Source of the DNA: Streptomyces rishiriensis
Lineage (GTDB): Bacteria > Actinomycetota > Actinomycetes > Streptomycetales > Streptomycetaceae
Reading direction: 5' to 3'
Assembly: GCF_030815485.1 (NCBI RefSeq)
Contig: NZ_JAUSWV010000002.1
Span: forward strand, 8,060,001-8,124,000
DNA length: 64,000 nucleotides
Shown: in pieces, positions 63,330-64,000 of the stretch
Position numbering within the stretch: position 1 is the first letter of the stretch
How the letters are laid out: the number at the start of each line of letters is the position of its first letter
Translations under genes and position numbers: made by a program
The notes under the pieces: model-generated
Told to the model about the DNA's origin: nothing
What the model saw: the letters and a program-made list of their open reading frames with translations, nothing else
Databases searched by the model: none

Positions 63330-64000
63330 CTAACTGCTCCGCGGTGCTGCGGTGGTGCCGCGCACGACCAGACGGGGGGTCATCGTGTTCTGCATGGCTC
63401 TGTCCCTTCGGCGTTCCACACGTTCGAGGAGCATGCGGGCTGCGGTGGAGCCCATGGTGTGCCCGGCCTGATCCACGCTGGTCAGCTGGACGGGCGCCAG
63501 GGCGGCGAGTGCCGTGTTGTTGTAGCCGACCAGCGAGAGGTCGTCCGGGATGCGCAGGCCGAGTTCGTGGGCGGCGCGGTAGATGCCCAGTGCGGCGACG
63601 TCCGCGCCGGCCATGACGGCCGTCGGCGGCCGGCTCGCCGTCAGCAGGGTCATGCCCGCCTTGAATCCGCCGTCGTCGGAGTAGGCGGCATGGTGCACGC
63701 GTGCGAACTCCGTCAGCCCATGGCGCTGCATGGCATGCGTGTAACCCTCGCTCAGCACGGTTTCAGGGGTGCGTTTCCACTGGTTGGCCGTGGTGCCGGA
63801 GGCCGAGACCAGGGCGATGTCGCGGTGTCCGAGGGAGACCAGATGGTCCACGACCAGACGGGCGCCCACGTCGTCGGCATCGACGACCGAGTCGTAGGTC
63901 TCGGCCGTGTCGTGATGGCCGATGACCACGCCGGGGGTCGACGCGACCGTTGCCAGCACCTCGTCGCGGGCGGTCCCCGGGGCGATGAGGATCAGTCCGT
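63330..64000 (-). CDS. LacI-family regulator, partial (5' end outside the window)
   Basis: The frame is open to the right edge and ends at TAG 63330. The effector domain is intact as far as seen: DADDVGARLVVDHLVSLGHRDIALVS, AVMAGADVAALGIYRAAHELGLRIPDDLSLVGYNN, and QLTSVDQAG. The HTH lies beyond the window. It likely senses a sugar. It is 3 nt from the truncated LacI frame. Confidence 0.85.
   Translation of the reverse strand, partial: GLILIAPGTARDEVLATVASTPGVVIGHHDTAETYDSVVDADDVGARLVVDHLVSLGHRDIALVSASGTTANQWKRTPETVLSEGYTHAMQRHGLTEFARVHHAAYSDDGGFKAGMTLLTASRPPTAVMAGADVAALGIYRAAHELGLRIPDDLSLVGYNNTALAALAPVQLTSVDQAGHTMGSTAARMLLERVERRRDRAMQNTMTPRLVVRGTTAAPRSS

Noticed and set aside
1..64000. CRISPR array, rRNA genes, further tRNAs, complete IS elements or prophage genes
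   Set aside because: No regular repeat-spacer pattern, rRNA core sequence, second tRNA fold, ITR-flanked transposase or phage structural gene was seen by eye.

Overview
The window is very GC-rich, uses GTG and TTG starts often, packs genes into GTGA/ATGA-overlapping operons, and carries an AfsR-type regulator, several RsbW-like anti-sigma kinases, a SpoIIE-type phosphatase, a terpene synthase and a C1-U72 initiator tRNA. All of this points to a Streptomyces (or close relative) chromosome, probably an accessory-rich part of it. About a dozen genes are broken, truncated or degenerate.

Layout. 1-0.9 kb: left-edge part of an IS701-like transposase that has lost a catalytic Asp. 1.4-6.9 kb: MFS efflux gene and a stripped SDR, divergent from a large AfsR/SARP regulator. 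7.4-10.3 kb: stress-signalling genes (RsbW-like kinase; frameshifted PAS-GAF-SpoIIE phosphatase coupled to a MetOD1-like sensor). 10.8-16.2 kb: GNAT, PAP2 phosphatase, ZIP metal transporter and secreted serine hydrolase, separated by remnants of STAS, RsbW-like, alpha/beta-hydrolase, monooxygenase and RidA genes. 16.2 kb: initiator tRNA-fMet with a strong hairpin. 16.9-18.7 kb: ferritin-like and hemerythrin gene pair.

19.2-31.6 kb is the most interesting part. A ten-gene, mostly overlapping operon encodes an ATP-grasp ligase, a DUF364 protein, a cysteine-synthase-like PLP enzyme, a dipeptide-epimerase-like enolase-superfamily enzyme, an MFS exporter, a methyltransferase and a complete peptide/nickel-type ABC importer. 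Two Zur-like palindromes lie between it and a divergent GNAT gene. I read it as a candidate NRPS-independent metallophore (zincophore-like) make-export-reimport system. Its chemistry cannot be derived from sequence alone.

31.7-34 kb: Ser/Thr kinase, small zinc ribbon and RsbW-like kinase, possibly one operon behind a sigma-B-like promoter. 34.4-37.7 kb: quinone-oxidoreductase-type MDR, HD hydrolase, GlxA-type AraC regulator and a DUF7336-like protein. 38-39 kb: small acidic protein behind a sigma-B-like promoter, then a catalase-like gene with a one-base frameshift. 39.4-42.8 kb: glutamate-synthase-like FMN enzyme and a pyruvate-oxidase-like ThDP enzyme. 43-50 kb: VOC protein, lipoprotein, orphan Imm49-like protein, HSL-type esterase, APC permease, and a protein with a Gly/Asp-rich tail. 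50.4-52.6 kb: SDR and a sesquiterpene-synthase-like gene whose N-terminus is out of frame. 52.6-62.3 kb: LysR regulator divergent from an aromatic ring-cleavage operon (two FAH-fold enzymes, cyclase, FAD monooxygenase, ACMSD-like amidohydrolase, extradiol VOC dioxygenase, SDR, SDR remnant, CoA-transferase A/B). 62.6-64 kb: an N-terminally truncated LacI gene and a second LacI gene that leaves the window.
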